Assembly: GCA_024362935.1 (NCBI GenBank)
Contig: JANCRA010000008.1
Span: 34,256,557 to 34,320,556, forward strand
Direction: 5' to 3'
Length of the DNA: 64,000 nt
DNA from: Setophaga petechia
Taxonomy: Eukaryota > Chordata > Aves > Passeriformes > Parulidae
A program made the position numbers and the translations under genes. Positions 36,193-48,480 of the stretch are shown here, piece by piece; within the stretch, counting starts at the first letter, position 1, and each line of letters starts with the position of its first letter. The notes beneath the pieces were generated by a model, which did no database searches, was not told the DNA's origin, and saw only the letters and a program-made list of their open reading frames with translations.

Positions 36193-37483
36193 TGAAATAC
36201 CAGCAGCAGAGTCAGCCTTTAAAAATAGTCAAAAAAAAAAAAAAAAGGCTTCATTTTAGACAAGTTTTATTTATACTGTTACTGCACAGACACTACAAAA
36301 CATTGAATAAACTTCCTGGGTAGAAGGCATAGTTTAGATCTATTTTGGGGAAAATTACATGAATTTTGGTGCATGGCAGAGATTCTCACTAAGATTTGGC
36401 TTCTTCTTAATAACAACCTTACTATCTTTGTGCAATCTTAGGTTATGCTGTACAGTTTGTAGTTGATTTGAAATACAAAATTTGCTAAATTGTAATTTTC
36501 TACGTACTCTCAGAGTGCTGTAAACATTATCTTTTCAAAAATCCATGTAATTAAAAATTTGTAATGTCCATGTAATCAATAAAAATTAACTTGAGATTTA
36601 GCAAAAAGCTCATAAAAGCAGTAAACTGCTTACCACTGTGAGTGATGTGGTCCTTCATTAGACTTACTAGACTATGATCACTTGAGATTAATTTTAAAGT
36701 CATATCTTCCTGTTCATTTAATACTTAGAAAAGAAGGAACAACAGTACTTCCTCCTTCTGGATGTACAGTAAAACTAAATACAAAGTGGATTTTTCCTGT
36801 TTCATATGGTTCCATTTCCAGCCTTTGTGCCTCTGAAAATACCTTGATATAAACAACCTCAAAAAGCAAGTAGTGCTTCATATTGTGTTTTTAGCAAGTA
36901 TTTGTGAACAAGAGGTGTATATGGACAGCAGTGGTACAGCTCCCATAACAGGGGCATGCTTCTCTTTTAGAGAATTAATGCAAGTAAGGAAAATCAGTTT
37001 CTGTTTCAACGTTTACTATTTTAATACAGTGAAAGTACTGAGCTATTTTAAGTGTAGGAGTTTGTATAATGGCTGAACATTAAAAAAAATAAGTTTTAGG
37101 AATGTTGCTAATGTAACTAATGGATATTCATTACTCACAGTGCACTTATTGAGAAAATGAATTCTGTACAAGCTGATATCATAATGAACCTAATAAACTG
37201 TCCTGATATAGTAGTTGAACCTCTAAGCTACATCAATAGGCAGTGGAAACATTATTTCTACATACTTCCTATTTCAAATAGCAAAAAATTAACCCACAAA
37301 GTCCTGAAAAAAAGTCACAGAGCATATTTAACAGAGAATGCTTCTTAGGTGCTGGGTTTTGTCTTGTTAGATCACGTACAATTTAAGTTGATCTACCAAG
37401 ACAGGTGGGAAAACCCCATAAAAACCCAGGAATTTGCAAATTAAAACCAATTTTTTTTTCCTTTCAGTATTTTTGCCAGGAAA
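36193..37483. other. Unique AT-rich non-coding sequence
   Basis: An A-run of about 16 at 36231-36246. Frames at 36873-37076 and 37157-37348 are short and unsupported. Confidence 0.6.
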
Positions 37484-37895
37484 ATGAAGAGCAAAAAACT
37501 AGTAAAAGGGCTTGGAGGAATGTCTTATGAGAAATCACTGAGGCCTTTGGGTTTCTCTGCTTTGGAGAAAAGGATGCTCAGGGGTGACCTCATCCATCTT
37601 TACAGATGCTCTTTCTCCTCCTTGTCTATTTACAAGACAAATGGGAATGAGGCAAAGCTGTGCCAGGGAATGTCCAGGCTTTACATGAGGAATCACTTCT
37701 TTACTAGGAGACTAGTGGGATGCTGGAACAGCCTTCCTAGAGAGGTGGTTAATGTCCCAAGCCTGTCAGTGTTTAAGAGACATTTGGACAACGACCTTAA
37801 GAACATGCTTTAACTCTTGAAGAGATCTGAAGTAGTTAGGCAGCTGGAGCAGATATTTGTTGCAGGTCCTTTCCATGGAACTATTCTCTTCTATT
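37484..37895 (+). mobile_element. CR1 LINE fragment with residual open frame
   Basis: A 109-codon open frame (37484-37813) still reads as the CR1 C-terminal segment: LVKGLGGMSYEKSLRPLGF, then SALEKRMLRGDLIHLYRCS and LVGCWNSLPREVVNVPSL. The middle carries a deletion relative to other CR1 copies. The 3' UTR is short and ends near GGTCCTTTCCATGGAACTAT, followed by TCTATTCTCTCC that may be a decayed tail. Confidence 0.9.
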
Positions 37896-38739
37896 CTCTC
37901 CTCTTCTGATTCAAGCACTACAATTTGAATGCATCTTTCACATTAATGTGTTTTTCTTTGCTAACAAGAATTTCCCTTACTCTAATTAATTATTTTTGTC
38001 AAAAATTTTAACTGTTAAATGAACTAATGACATTTGCACCCTAAATAGTCAATTAAAAAAAATAAAATCTATAAGGAAAATAATCTTTTATCTGTTGTGA
38101 TGATACAGAATGCTTGCAATAATTCAATATTAGAGTTATCCATTCTCCCAAAAAATTATTTACATGTGTACATATACATATATATACACTATATGTCTGT
38201 GTAGAAAAAGAATTTCAAAACTTTATTTCACCTAGAGCCCCAAGGAGGGAAGGAAATTTTTTTTTCCCCAAAGAGTTGTGTTTGAGTTTATTTAAATTTT
38301 AAACTGGCTATAAGACTTAGAGTTCCTAAGATTTTAGTATACTTCAGTTGTTCAAAAGAACATACAGTATGATACATTTTATGGAGAGAGTTGCATTATA
38401 ATTTGATTTTATTTGTGACTTGATTCTTTACCCTGTCTTTAGGAATGTCTTTGGAAGAGTCTTAGCGCTGGACATCAGAAGGAATATTGGTCATCCTGAA
38501 ATTACAAATTAAGATGATGCAACCTGTTCCATGGACCAGTCTGGGAAGCCTACATTTTTCATTTAAATATTCATGTTAAATATTTACATATAAAACAAGA
38601 GCATATTTTAGGATTTTCAAAGCACATCTGTATTATTTGATCAGCATCTATTCAGATCCCTTTTACTGCATTCAGTGCGCAGCATAAGCTCCTGCCTTGG
38701 TGACAGAGAGGCTTAAACAAAAGCAGTCTTTGTGTACTT
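37896..38739. other. Unique AT-rich non-coding sequence
   Basis: Only short A/T runs and a small TACATATACATATATATAC tract near 38170. No gene or repeat recognised. Confidence 0.6.
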
Positions 38740-39048
38740 TTACATTTCATTGATGATGGCATTTCTGGTCATTTCTAAATCAACAAACCAGGTAGGACTC
38801 ACTGGTGGTGTACAATTGCCTGGTTTGTGATTAATTTGAATCCTTTTTTCAGTCACATTTACTCCATAGTTTGAATGATATGGATTTGGTAAATCCACAG
38901 AACCATTGATTGCTTTATTAAAAGTGGATCTCCAGTGCTGTTCATCCAAATGTACAAACAAAGGCATCACCAAGATCAGAGCAAGAGTGCTGTAACTAAT
39001 ATGAGAATCAATAAGACACAGATGAAATTCAGCAGTTATGGGAAATGA
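38740..39048 (-). CDS. Unidentified exon-like open frame, hydrophobic segment plus three sequons
   Basis: The minus-strand frame is open for 102 codons between a TGA (39051-39049) and a TAA (38742-38740). The encoded segment has a hydrophobic stretch (STLALILVMPLFV), then the charged HLDEQHWRSTFNKA, and three N-glycosylation sequons: NGS, NVT and NCT. Two Trp, a single Cys and PPVSPTW follow. The only ATG before the polar part lies inside the hydrophobic stretch, so as written it would be an internal or terminal exon. A pyrimidine-rich run and two AG acceptor candidates (exon starting at 38995 or 38989) precede it, and AAAT/GTAAAAG at its end could be a weak donor overlapping the stop. No family could be assigned. 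Chance is still possible, but composition and motif layout are unlike the other frames here, which are Lys/Phe/Ile-rich. I suggest a membrane or secreted protein exon, or a relic of one. Confidence 0.3.
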   Translation of the reverse strand, partial: SFPITAEFHLCLIDSHISYSTLALILVMPLFVHLDEQHWRSTFNKAINGSVDLPNPYHSNYGVNVTEKRIQINHKPGNCTPPVSPTWFVDLEMTRNAIINEM

Positions 39049-41437
39049 TCAAGACAGAATGGCATTTTTCCTATCCTTTGCCTTCACAGTAGAATGCATG
39101 GAGTTTGTGATCCATTACAGAATCATATAACCATCCAACTTCATAGGACAGTTTAGCATTCAGATGTTTGATTGGTCTGTTCGTGTACTTCTCTGATGTG
39201 CAAACAGTTGAGGTTATGTTTAATTCTTAGAAAATATGCAAAAATAAACTTTGTGTAATTTGTTGAATGAACTCAGAACTCTACCAAGGAATTTCTGTAT
39301 TATCCAAAAAAATTATATTGTATAAAACCATATCTGATTTTGATAAGTCAAGAATATTTTTCTGATAGTTGTTCTAGTTTGAACCTTTTTGTTACAAATA
39401 GTTTTAGGAAAACACTATTTTGTTTATTCCACTGATTCTCAATCCTGATTCAGATGGCACTTGAAGGACATTAAAATCAAAAAGTGGAAGATATTCTTCC
39501 AGCTGTGGCATCTGACAAAGCCAGAGGCAAGTTTCTGCATAAGCTCACCAGGCAGTGATGCTGACAAGTCCAGAGATGCCTTTGAGTCTACCACATAGTT
39601 TTACTCCTGAGTAGTTTCTCTTTATGTCTTATAATTTTATCTTTTTTTTTCTTTTTTTTTCTTTTTTCTTTTTTCATTCTTATTTTACTTTGGAAAAATT
39701 AACATTTCACCCTCTTCTTCATTTTAGGAATAGGTTCTGTGGTGTTTTTCCTGACTTCTGGAGAGAATAATTTTATGCCCACATCTTGCCTGCATAATGC
39801 TTTTCTTACTTTCTCTGAGCTATAGATTGATGTGTATTCCTCTGCCATCCTAGCAGTCTTTGAGAATCAAGAGTAGTTGTTGAAGAGCTATTTTTCTGTG
39901 AAACATACTAGAGACTCATCAAAATAAAAAAAAAATAGCAACAAAAAAGGTAGCACAAACCAGTGTCCCTAAAAAAAGAAGGTAGAGAATATGTTGCACT
40001 AATTTCCCTTCAAATTATATGTATTTAATTGCATACATAAATATAGGTATGGAAATAATGTATTCAGGTACCAAAAATATTTTTATTCATCTTAGCCACT
40101 CATAAGGCATTAACATATCAGTCTGATTGCTCTGTGTCCTTTACAGTGTACCTAGTCAAAATGTGACTCCTGGTGTATGCTTCACTGCTTGACTGTAAAC
40201 AAATTAATCAAATATGTTCCTGTTATCCTTTTAAAACATTCTCTTAGCTACAGAAAGGAAATGAAAACATGCAAGAATGAGATGCTTAGCTGCTTTGTAA
40301 TTAACAACCATACCTTTGTTTGGTTTCAATATCTTATTCATCTCAAACACAAAAAAACTTATACAATATTTAACAGTTTCTGAATTAGTTGACTTTGCAA
40401 GGCAAGGAAACCTTGGCAAATACTGCAGCCATACTTATCCAATGCAAGTATTGCATGACCTTCACTATAATGTTATTTTTAAAAACCCCATAAGATAAAG
40501 ACATATGGAATTATCTTTATAAACTGTCAATTAAGGCTAAGTAATCTATAGATTTAATAGCTTTAAAAGCAAAGTAGTTTACACAAGTCCTTGTTATTGA
40601 GTTTGTGGAAGATTAGTTGTACATATCAATTTATCTGTTTCTTTTGATAGTGCTCTCTTTATTTTTGTTTCAATGAACAGAAAAGATGAAATTCTTTTTA
40701 ATTGAAGACAATATCAAAACCCCCATGCTTCTATTTAGCTAGAATTTCACTAGAATTTTCTTTTTTTTCCCTTTTTTGTGTTAGCGTTTCTGCTAATTTA
40801 TATGTTTATACTTGCATATAAATTGCACACAAAATCCAAATAGTATTGCAGTGTGAATGCACTCATATTTTGCAATATATAATTAACCACTGCATAAAAC
40901 ATTGATTGCATGAAAACATTAGATGAGAAATTTTGCTCTATTTATTCATTGGGCAGAACAAAATCTTCCAAAATAGAGTAGCAAGATAAATGTTTTTCAA
41001 AAAAACCTACAAACCAAAACCAAAGTGAAAAACTTCTTTTGTTAAGCTTTTAAAAATATTCTAAATTTAGTAAACTACCAGGAAAAAAAAGAAAGTGTCA
41101 TGGAGAAACTGTAGGGCCCAGTTATATTTATTTATTTAATTAGTTATTTGCTGCATAACATTATCAAATGTTTCTGGACAATCACCAAAAAATTCTCTTT
41201 TTAACAAAGCCAACAATTATCAGGTACATATTCTGGGATATAACATAGGATTCCCTATGTCTTTTCTGCGTCCTTCTGTAGTTAGAAAAGTAGTGTGGAC
41301 AGTCTTTTCATAGCAACTGCTTTGCAGAATTCTTAGTTCAGCCCTAGCATGCTCCAGACTGTCCTCCACAGTTCATGAGTTTGTGAACTTTTGGCTTTGA
41401 AATGTTGTTTTTCATATGAACCTCTTGTGGTGATGAC
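39049..41437. other. Unique AT-rich non-coding sequence
   Basis: T-rich interrupted runs at 39641-39676. TTACAGAATCATATAACCAT near 39117 faintly recalls an inverted CR1 tail but is not followed by CR1 sequence. Overlapping small frames at 40177-40498 on both strands are unsupported. Confidence 0.55.
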
Positions 41438-42176
41438 CCAAAACTGAGAGTGGTGTCTGATACACCAGAGGGTTGTGCTTCTGTCCAGAGGGACCTCACT
41501 AGGATGGAAAAAGGAGGTTCCTACCAGGAACCTCATGCAGCTCAACAAGGGGAAGCACCAAGCTGTGAGCATGGCACAGCTTACAGCCCAGGCACCTGTA
41601 AATGCTGGGGCCACTGAGCTGGAAAACAGCAAGAGAAAGGATCTGGGGTAGTTGAACATGAGCCAGCAATGTATTCCTTCTTGTGTTTTAGAGCTGTGAT
41701 AGTATCCTGAGCTGCATTAAGGGCAGCATTGTTAGCAGGCTGCTGGAGATTACTCTTACTCAACACTGATGAGGCCACATCTGACATTCTCTGTCCAGTC
41801 CTGGGCTCCTCAGAGGACAGGAAAAAAAGAGAAAACATGGATATACCACACAGAGTTCAAGAAACTATCACAAAGAAGGGACTGCAGCCACTCTCTTACA
41901 AGGAAAGATTGAGAGGCCTGGGACATTTTAGGCTGGGGAAGAGAGAGCACTCAGTACAAGGGTATCTGAAAGGAGAGTGTAAAAAAACTGTTTCCAGTAG
42001 TTCCCGTTGACAAGAGTACAGACAATGGCACATGGAAACACGAGACCTCCAATGAAACATCAAGAAACACATTTTTCTGTAAGGGCTTCAGGGTCCTCCA
42101 CCTTGGGGGTACCCAAAAGCTGGATGTGATCTTGAGCAAGTTGTTCTAGGTGACCTTGAGCAGCTGGATTGGATTT
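41438..42176 (+). mobile_element. CR1 LINE fragment, old, with internal deletions
   Basis: CR1 ORF2 is followed in order: CTGATACACCAGAGGGTTGT, CCAGAGGGACCTCACTAGG, GGAACCTCATGCAGCTCAAC, AAGGGGAAGCACC, AGGATCTGGGGTAGTTGAAC, ATGAGCCAGCAATGT, AGTATCCTGAGCTGCATTAA, GATGAGGCCACATCTGACAT, CCAGTCCTGGGCTCCTCAG, then TTTTAGGCTGGGGAAGAGAG, GTATCTGAAAGGAGAGTGT and a shortened 3' part ending near TGAGCAGCTGGATTGGATT. Frames inside it (41333-41659 minus, 41581-41838 minus, 41729-42010 plus) are remnants or shadows. The terminal tandem tail is lost. This copy extends further 5' than the other bird-type CR1 fragments in this window. Confidence 0.9.
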
Positions 42177-44412
42177 GTCTCAAGACAGTTTGTTTATTAC
42201 TATGTGTTTTGTTTGGTTTGGGTTTTGTTCCTATTCTAATCTACTTTAAGCTATGTATGCCATGGTGATCACTAATTTACATTATCAGGAAGGCCAATAA
42301 ATGACTGTTTCAAACTGCATACATGAATAGCCCTGTGTAGTAGTGAGCCCAGCATTTCCCTCTGTATCCGATTTACACGTCCATCCTTAGAAAAATCTTT
42401 CAAGTAGATTTATGAAGCCTCAAATTTGTTTTAAAAATTATTTATCTTTTGCCTAGCTCTTGGTGGTTTCAAATAAAACTTTTTTTGCAGTAATTAGCCA
42501 GTTTTAGCTGTCATATCTAACTAGTTTATCTTAAGAGTTTGCAGGAAAGAAATACATTTCAATTCAAGAAACTATAAAATTTATAAAAGTTTTACCTTTT
42601 TCAGAGCATAAAATGTCTCTCTTTTAATTTTGTTCTTGGTGTACATTAGAAGAAAACAGTTAGCTTTACAGAATTTTTATTTCAAAACTCTTCTGAAACA
42701 TGCATGTTGAAACCCTCATTAATATTCAAACAGTGTTTTCAACGCTGACAGGAGGTATACACAATATTTAGTTTCTTTGCAGTAGTTGTGTAAAATACTA
42801 AAGTACCTGTCATGAATGTATACTAAATAATTAATTTCTCTGTAAAATTCCAACGAGAGAGAGTTTCAGTCTGCCTTTAGAACCTCTTCTATGTAGACAG
42901 GTTTATACCACGCTGATATTGAGACAAATTACTGTGTGTGTAATTTCACAAAAAATAAGAAAAAAAAAAGAAAAAAAAGAAAAAAAAGAATATTTCCTAC
43001 TTGTGTTATTGTCATCTATCCTCCCATCTGAATATGAAGGTTGTCATTGTCTTTCTCCTCCTGATTTTCACCCAGCTTTCTAGGGTGACAAGTTCATAGA
43101 GCAAACATCTTTTTTGAGGTCTTCAAGTAAAATGTCTTTAAAAAGATGTAAGGAAAAAAAAATCCATCCTCAACAACATTTTTTTTAACATATGTATGTA
43201 CATATACATATTGCTTATGAAGGAGTTTATATTCAATAGCAGCCATAGCCATCTCAGTTGTATTTTCAGAAGAAAAAAGAAAAGTGAAAAAGTATGTTTA
43301 CTCTTCGCTTTTCGCTCTTCCTCTCTTCCAAGTTTTGAGTTGTTCTTTATTTGTCATGAGGATCAAAGAACTGGAATGTCACAAAAGTAAATCAGTAGAC
43401 ATTTCTCAAAGGGCTCTGAGTGCACCAGAGGAATAGGAGAATGAATATCATGAGCAGAGAAGAAAGATCTGAGAATGGATGGGTTTTCTTATAACAGAAA
43501 AAAAAAAAAGGAATTTAGAAGGATAATATTCTGTGGATGAAAGATGGGAAGAGAGGAAGAACAGAGGTATTACAAATGTCTTTTTCCTGATCCTTGTTCT
43601 CTCTGGTTGGTTTGCTTTAAATGTGGTGTGAATAATCAAAGTGTATTAAACATTTTCCATCTAAATTACAAACTTGAAGTGAAATTTGGGTTGAGAAATC
43701 AAGTAAAACTGGATTCAAAATATGTTTTCCAGAGTCTGTAAGACATAAAATCACCGCTTTCTAAAGAATGTTCAAATCACATACACATACCCTATGAACA
43801 GATCTATATATTTATACACTCCTTAATTTTACTAAATTGAAGAAATGGTCTAATGGAAGAGGCCAAAGCATTTATCAGAAAAGGATATGTTGTTTCATAT
43901 TACCTCATCAGAAAAAGACAGTCTCAGGTTTTAAAATAAAAACAAGAAAATCCTTTTTTCACTGCAGACAGCAGAAAGATGGTGAGAAAGAAAATGTTGT
44001 AAGAGAACAGTGACTGTGATCAAACATTGTGCCAGTGCAAATATAGCATTTTTTGGGGGAGAGGCCATGTCACAGTGATTTTGATTTTGCACAAAAAGGA
44101 AGCAAAATACTGTTACTGAATGTTGCTGACTCAATCACGGCTGCAGCAATCTTCTCAGGGTGCTCACTAGTACTTCTGAGTGTTTCGTGGACATCTTACA
44201 TTGATCTATAAAAATAACTGGGGAAATAATTTGCCTCTCCACTTGTATTTCCCTATACACCTTCTCACACAGCACAACACTGAATTCAGATCTTGATTGC
44301 CTGGATAAGTCAAATACCCTAAGCAGGAAAATTCAATCAGAAACAATCCACCCATTTATTGTCTTCCAGTCCCTGCTTTGACCATTGACTAATTTTATAT
44401 ATGTACTTATAT

Positions 44413-44416
<4 letters not shown>
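42177..44416. other. Unique AT-rich non-coding sequence
   Basis: An A-rich run with G interruptions at 42955-42989 and smaller A-runs at 43155 and 43500. Frames at 43196-43390, 43448-43741 (both strands) and 43931-44134 have no recognised domain. Confidence 0.55.

Positions 44417-44455
<39 letters not shown>
44417..44455 (+). repeat. (AC)19 microsatellite
   Basis: Thirty-nine bases of uninterrupted AC, flanked on both sides by TATATA/CATATA dinucleotide-rich sequence, so the locus is compound. Such purine/pyrimidine alternation can adopt Z-DNA. Confidence 0.95.
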
Positions 44456-44459
<4 letters not shown>

Positions 44460-46097
44460 CATATATATCCATATATATGTCCATCTATATGGCATAGTCT
44501 GCAGTCTAGATTTTATCTGAACAACAAAGAAAGAGGCCTTGCAACCGGCAATCTATGATAAAGAATGAGAAATAAGTAGGATCCTGCCCTCTAATCTTGC
44601 AGAGCCAATCTGTGTTACAGACTTGTATATTGACATTTGCTTTGCTGAGCAAGAAAACCAGGAAAGGGGAAGAAATAGAATAACAGTTTAGATCTGCATT
44701 TCCTAACTGAATGGAGTGTAAAACCAGCCATAAAGTAATCCTTTATGATATCTCTTTGTAGTATCATTGATCAGAATATTGTTAATTAGAATGCAAAGAG
44801 AACACCTCTAAATCTATTGTGTGTTTTTGAATTTCAGCAATGACAGATGCCATGGTAAAACCAGACTATGTTAGAGATAGTTTAGCTGTTTGAGCAAACT
44901 TACCCCAGAAAATAACCATATAATATAAATCACAAATAGCCCAGTCTTGCATTAATATTATTTTGCATAGTGCCTGTAGTTTTCTTTAATTTTATTAGTA
45001 ATTTTTATCTCTAGTTCCAGGACATCCTAATCACCTTTGATATTTTCTGTAATTATGTCCCATGCCGTCAAAATTTTCAGGGCACCTTTATTAGTCTTGG
45101 AGAAGTTCGCTGGCCATTAAAACAGTTGTTGGAAGGCCTGTTAAGACAGCAGATATTTTGGCAGGTCTATCTCCTTCCACCAGTGAATAGGAAGGGAAGA
45201 GTCATCTACAAAGAGATTATAAATTGAAAGTCTCTGCTCAGCAATCTGCTGCTTTCCTTTTTCCAGAATGCAGTCTGAAGAACATTACCATGAGAGATCT
45301 TGCATCCCAATGGCCTTGGCTCCAGGCATATGCTTGAAAAGAATCATCAGCTTTAATGAGAAGCAAAAGTTTTTTAGACCTAGAATGTATTCAATAACAA
45401 AGGCATGTGGAGACAGTTATTTCCATTGTAGCATGGATTCCATTTTCCTTTCTGAAAACATTTTCAGGATTTATTTGGGTAGTACTGACTGTGCATCTGA
45501 CTACCTAAAGTGCATTCTTGAATCTTAGGCAGAATTTCCAACTCTAGTTGTCAAAATCTCCAGCATTCCTTGACAATGCATGCTGCAGTAATTTTTAATT
45601 TGATAATTTTAGGTCACGGTGTAAGCATAAAAATTAATGAGATTTTCTACTGATACTGCTGGTAGCAACAACAATAATGAAACTTATACTGAGGAAATTA
45701 TTTAGTTATTTGCAATATTGGACCATTTAATTTCTCTTGTTCAATCTATTTATTTTTCCTTTAAGTTGATATATAAAATATAACACTGCTTCTTGAGCAG
45801 TATAATTTAGCCCATCTTTCTTGCCTAAAAACATTTTTTACCTAAGACCATGTACATTGTTTTCTAGTTTCATCTAAATTTTCAAGGCAGTTTAAAAAGG
45901 TGTTTCTGAAAGAAAAACTGGGAGCTGATAAGTTGTCTTGTATACCGGCCAGGGGGCCAGGGGAGAAAATCATAAAAAATGTGACTATATGGACACCTTC
46001 AGGTACATTACTGATGGACTGGAGATAGAAATAATTTAGATGTTGGCCTAATAGGCACAAGTGCATATTCTATGTAGTGCTGAAATAATGAGATCTG

Positions 46098-46100
<3 letters not shown>
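44456..46100. other. Unique sequence; one acceptor-preceded open frame
   Basis: The plus-strand 86-codon frame at 45268-45528 is preceded immediately by GCTTTCCTTTTTCCAG, a good acceptor-like string. Its product (MQSEEHYHERSCIPMALAPG...) matches nothing I recognise and it ends in a stop without a donor. The rest is AT-rich, with a small GGCCAGGGGGCCAGGGG spike at about 45949-45964. Confidence 0.45.

Positions 46101-46130
<30 letters not shown>
46101..46130 (+). repeat. A30 homopolymer
   Basis: Thirty consecutive A between CTGCTT and GCTAAGG. The sequence upstream is not recognised as a retrotransposed gene or SINE, so the tract's origin is unknown. Confidence 0.95.
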
Positions 46131-46134
<4 letters not shown>

Positions 46135-47599
46135 AGGTGGCATTAAAGAATGCTGCAAGATAAAATTTACATGTTGATTAAATGACAGTACTTCACCCTT
46201 CTTGCCCTTGCTTTTCATTCCTTGCCATCTATCATTTGGAAGCTCTTTTCATTCAATGCAAGCTGAATCTTCTTCATATGATTAAATAGATTATGCAGGA
46301 CAGAAATCAAGTTTTAATAACTAACATGGAACTAGCACACCTTTTTTTGTGGAATTTCAGAGCAAGATATGGAGCATCCCAGCCCCTAGGAGTGCATGTC
46401 CACTGTCCACTGAGGGCAGCCCCATGGACAGATTTTTCTGCTGTGTGAAATTTAAGCCTCCAAACAATATTTCATGTGAGCCCAGTCTGGACTCGCTGAA
46501 GCCTCAGAGACCCTGGATGTTTCATCATGGCATAGGGCATAGATTTGTAGGTTAATTTTTGTACCCATTTTTATTTGCAAGTTCTAGATTACCTAACTTA
46601 TTAATAGGCTTTTGTGTTTGGTTTTTTTACCTAAATGTTATGGTTTCACCAATAGTTTCTATTTTATATAATGACTACATATATTTAATATAGGTAGTTA
46701 TATATTAATTAGAATAAATAATTATATAAAGTCTAAATTAAATATATTACTCGCTTTTATTTGCAATTATTGTTAGCTAGTTAACTTCTATGTTGGTTAG
46801 TGTCTATCCAGTGCATCTCTCTGAGGAATGCAAAGATTTGGTTATTGTGGTGTGACTAAGTTTTCATTAGCAGGATCCCTTTGTCATCCCTTTTTGGCTT
46901 TTGGTTATTTTCACTGTTAAAGTAGTACACTGCTCCATTGCCTGATTTGGAGCTCTTCAAGTTGTTCTTCTCCTTTGGATCTATCTAGACAGATTTTATT
47001 TTGGTGACTACTTCTCACCTTTAATGTGATATCCTGGTCCTTTATTATCAAGACTTCTCATTAGATCTTCTTACTGCCAGCCTCCTTCTCAGTCCACCAA
47101 GTGGGACACTCCTGCCTCATAAGTTTGAAAAACTGGCTGGAACTGCTACAGCACAGTCTTCATCAGGTTCCCAGAAATGTACCTAAACTGGCAACTTGTT
47201 CCATCTGGGTACAACTTCTGTATTTTACATTTTTAAAATCCAGTGTAACACTAGATAAATGTCAGATAAGTGAACTGATTTGCTTCCTGTTTGCCAATTT
47301 TAATGTTTTTACTTCATGGTAATAAATTCTAAGATAACACTAGGGCTATCTGTGATAGTGTCAAGTCTGTGGGCTAATGAGTGATGTACAGAAATCAGGC
47401 ATGGCTGAAAAATGCATTGCCTTCTGAATACATTTACTGGTTCTCCCTCTGTCTCTGTCTTGTCTGTCTTTTACGACCTTAGTCTGAGTCCTAATTGCTA
47501 TAAAATGAGCAAGTGGGAGGCAGCTGAAGTGGTAGGAAAAGAAGGGAAACTGATTTATTTTCTGTGAAACTGACTCAGCATTTGGCAGGAAAGAGTCCA
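46131..47599. other. Unique non-coding sequence
   Basis: A moderately GC-rich patch at 46340-46550 carries a 68-codon plus frame without recognisable features. The remainder is AT-rich. Confidence 0.55.
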
Positions 47600-48480
47600 C
47601 ACTGTTAAACTACTGAGTCATCAGCACACTTGTGCTCCCTCTAGGGCTTCAGGCTCGGAGGGTGACTGATGGATCAGGAGTTTGACTGAGACCACCTTGC
47701 ACTTCTCATGTGCTATGTCATCACCACATCCTCATGTCTCTCCAGATCTTCCCACTGGCACTGTTGTGACTCACCAGGCGGCTCACAGAGCACACACTAG
47801 ATCTCAACTGTAATTAGGGCACAAGTGCAAAACTCTGTTTGGACCACAATGAACATTTGGCCATGTCCATAAAACATTTGCACAACTTCGCACTGCTGGG
47901 CTAATTCTGATGAAGAGACTGGAGCTGAGGTTACAAGGCCACAGCCAGACAGTGCACTTGCAGTTATGCAGATAAGCCTGCACTTCATCTTCCCAAATGA
48001 TGCCCAGAGGCTGCCAGAACAGTCATTCTTTCACTTTTATGAGCAGTGAATTTACATTAAAAGGCATTTAAATAAAGGCTGTAGAGTACGCTTAAAAGAT
48101 GTTCCAATTTGAGACTTCTTTATGGTGCTGTGGCATGGTGAAGTGACCCCACACATGATTGAGCTGAGGTGCCAACCTGCCCTAGAGTTCTGTTAATAAG
48201 GATTGGTGAGCCCAGATGCAGCAGTGTGGGCAGGAATGCTGATGAGCCTCGTTAGCAGTGTGCAGCTCATTTCCTTTGGAGAAAGGTACACGCCTGTGGG
48301 GGAGAGCTGGTGGTGAAGCCAGTCAAAGAGCTCTGCAGCGAATAATTTATTTGGCTCGCTTGGTCTACCAGTGTAAACAAGTCTTGCTTTCTGTGAATAA
48401 ACTCATTAGTCCCCTATTTTTAAATAATCGCATTACATATACACATTGGAGCCAATATTTTGTTCACAATTTTCTCTGTA
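47600..48480. promoter_or_regulatory. Candidate conserved regulatory element (CpG-retaining unique block)
   Basis: Unlike its surroundings, this block is not a recognised repeat, has balanced base composition and keeps about nine CpGs (for example GGCTCGGAGG, CAGGCGGCTC, CCTCGTTAGC, TGCAGCGAATAA, GGCTCGCTTGG). It includes a forkhead-type GTAAACAA (48373-48380), AATAAACTCATTAG and TTAAATAATCG. The complexity resembles conserved non-coding elements in vertebrate gene deserts. Function and target gene are inference only. Short frames here (47797-47988 minus, 48258-48512 plus) are unsupported. Confidence 0.3.

Noticed and set aside
39110..39165. ACAGAATCATATAACCATCC resembling an inverted CR1 tail
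   Set aside because: It is not followed by any CR1 3' UTR sequence and is too short.
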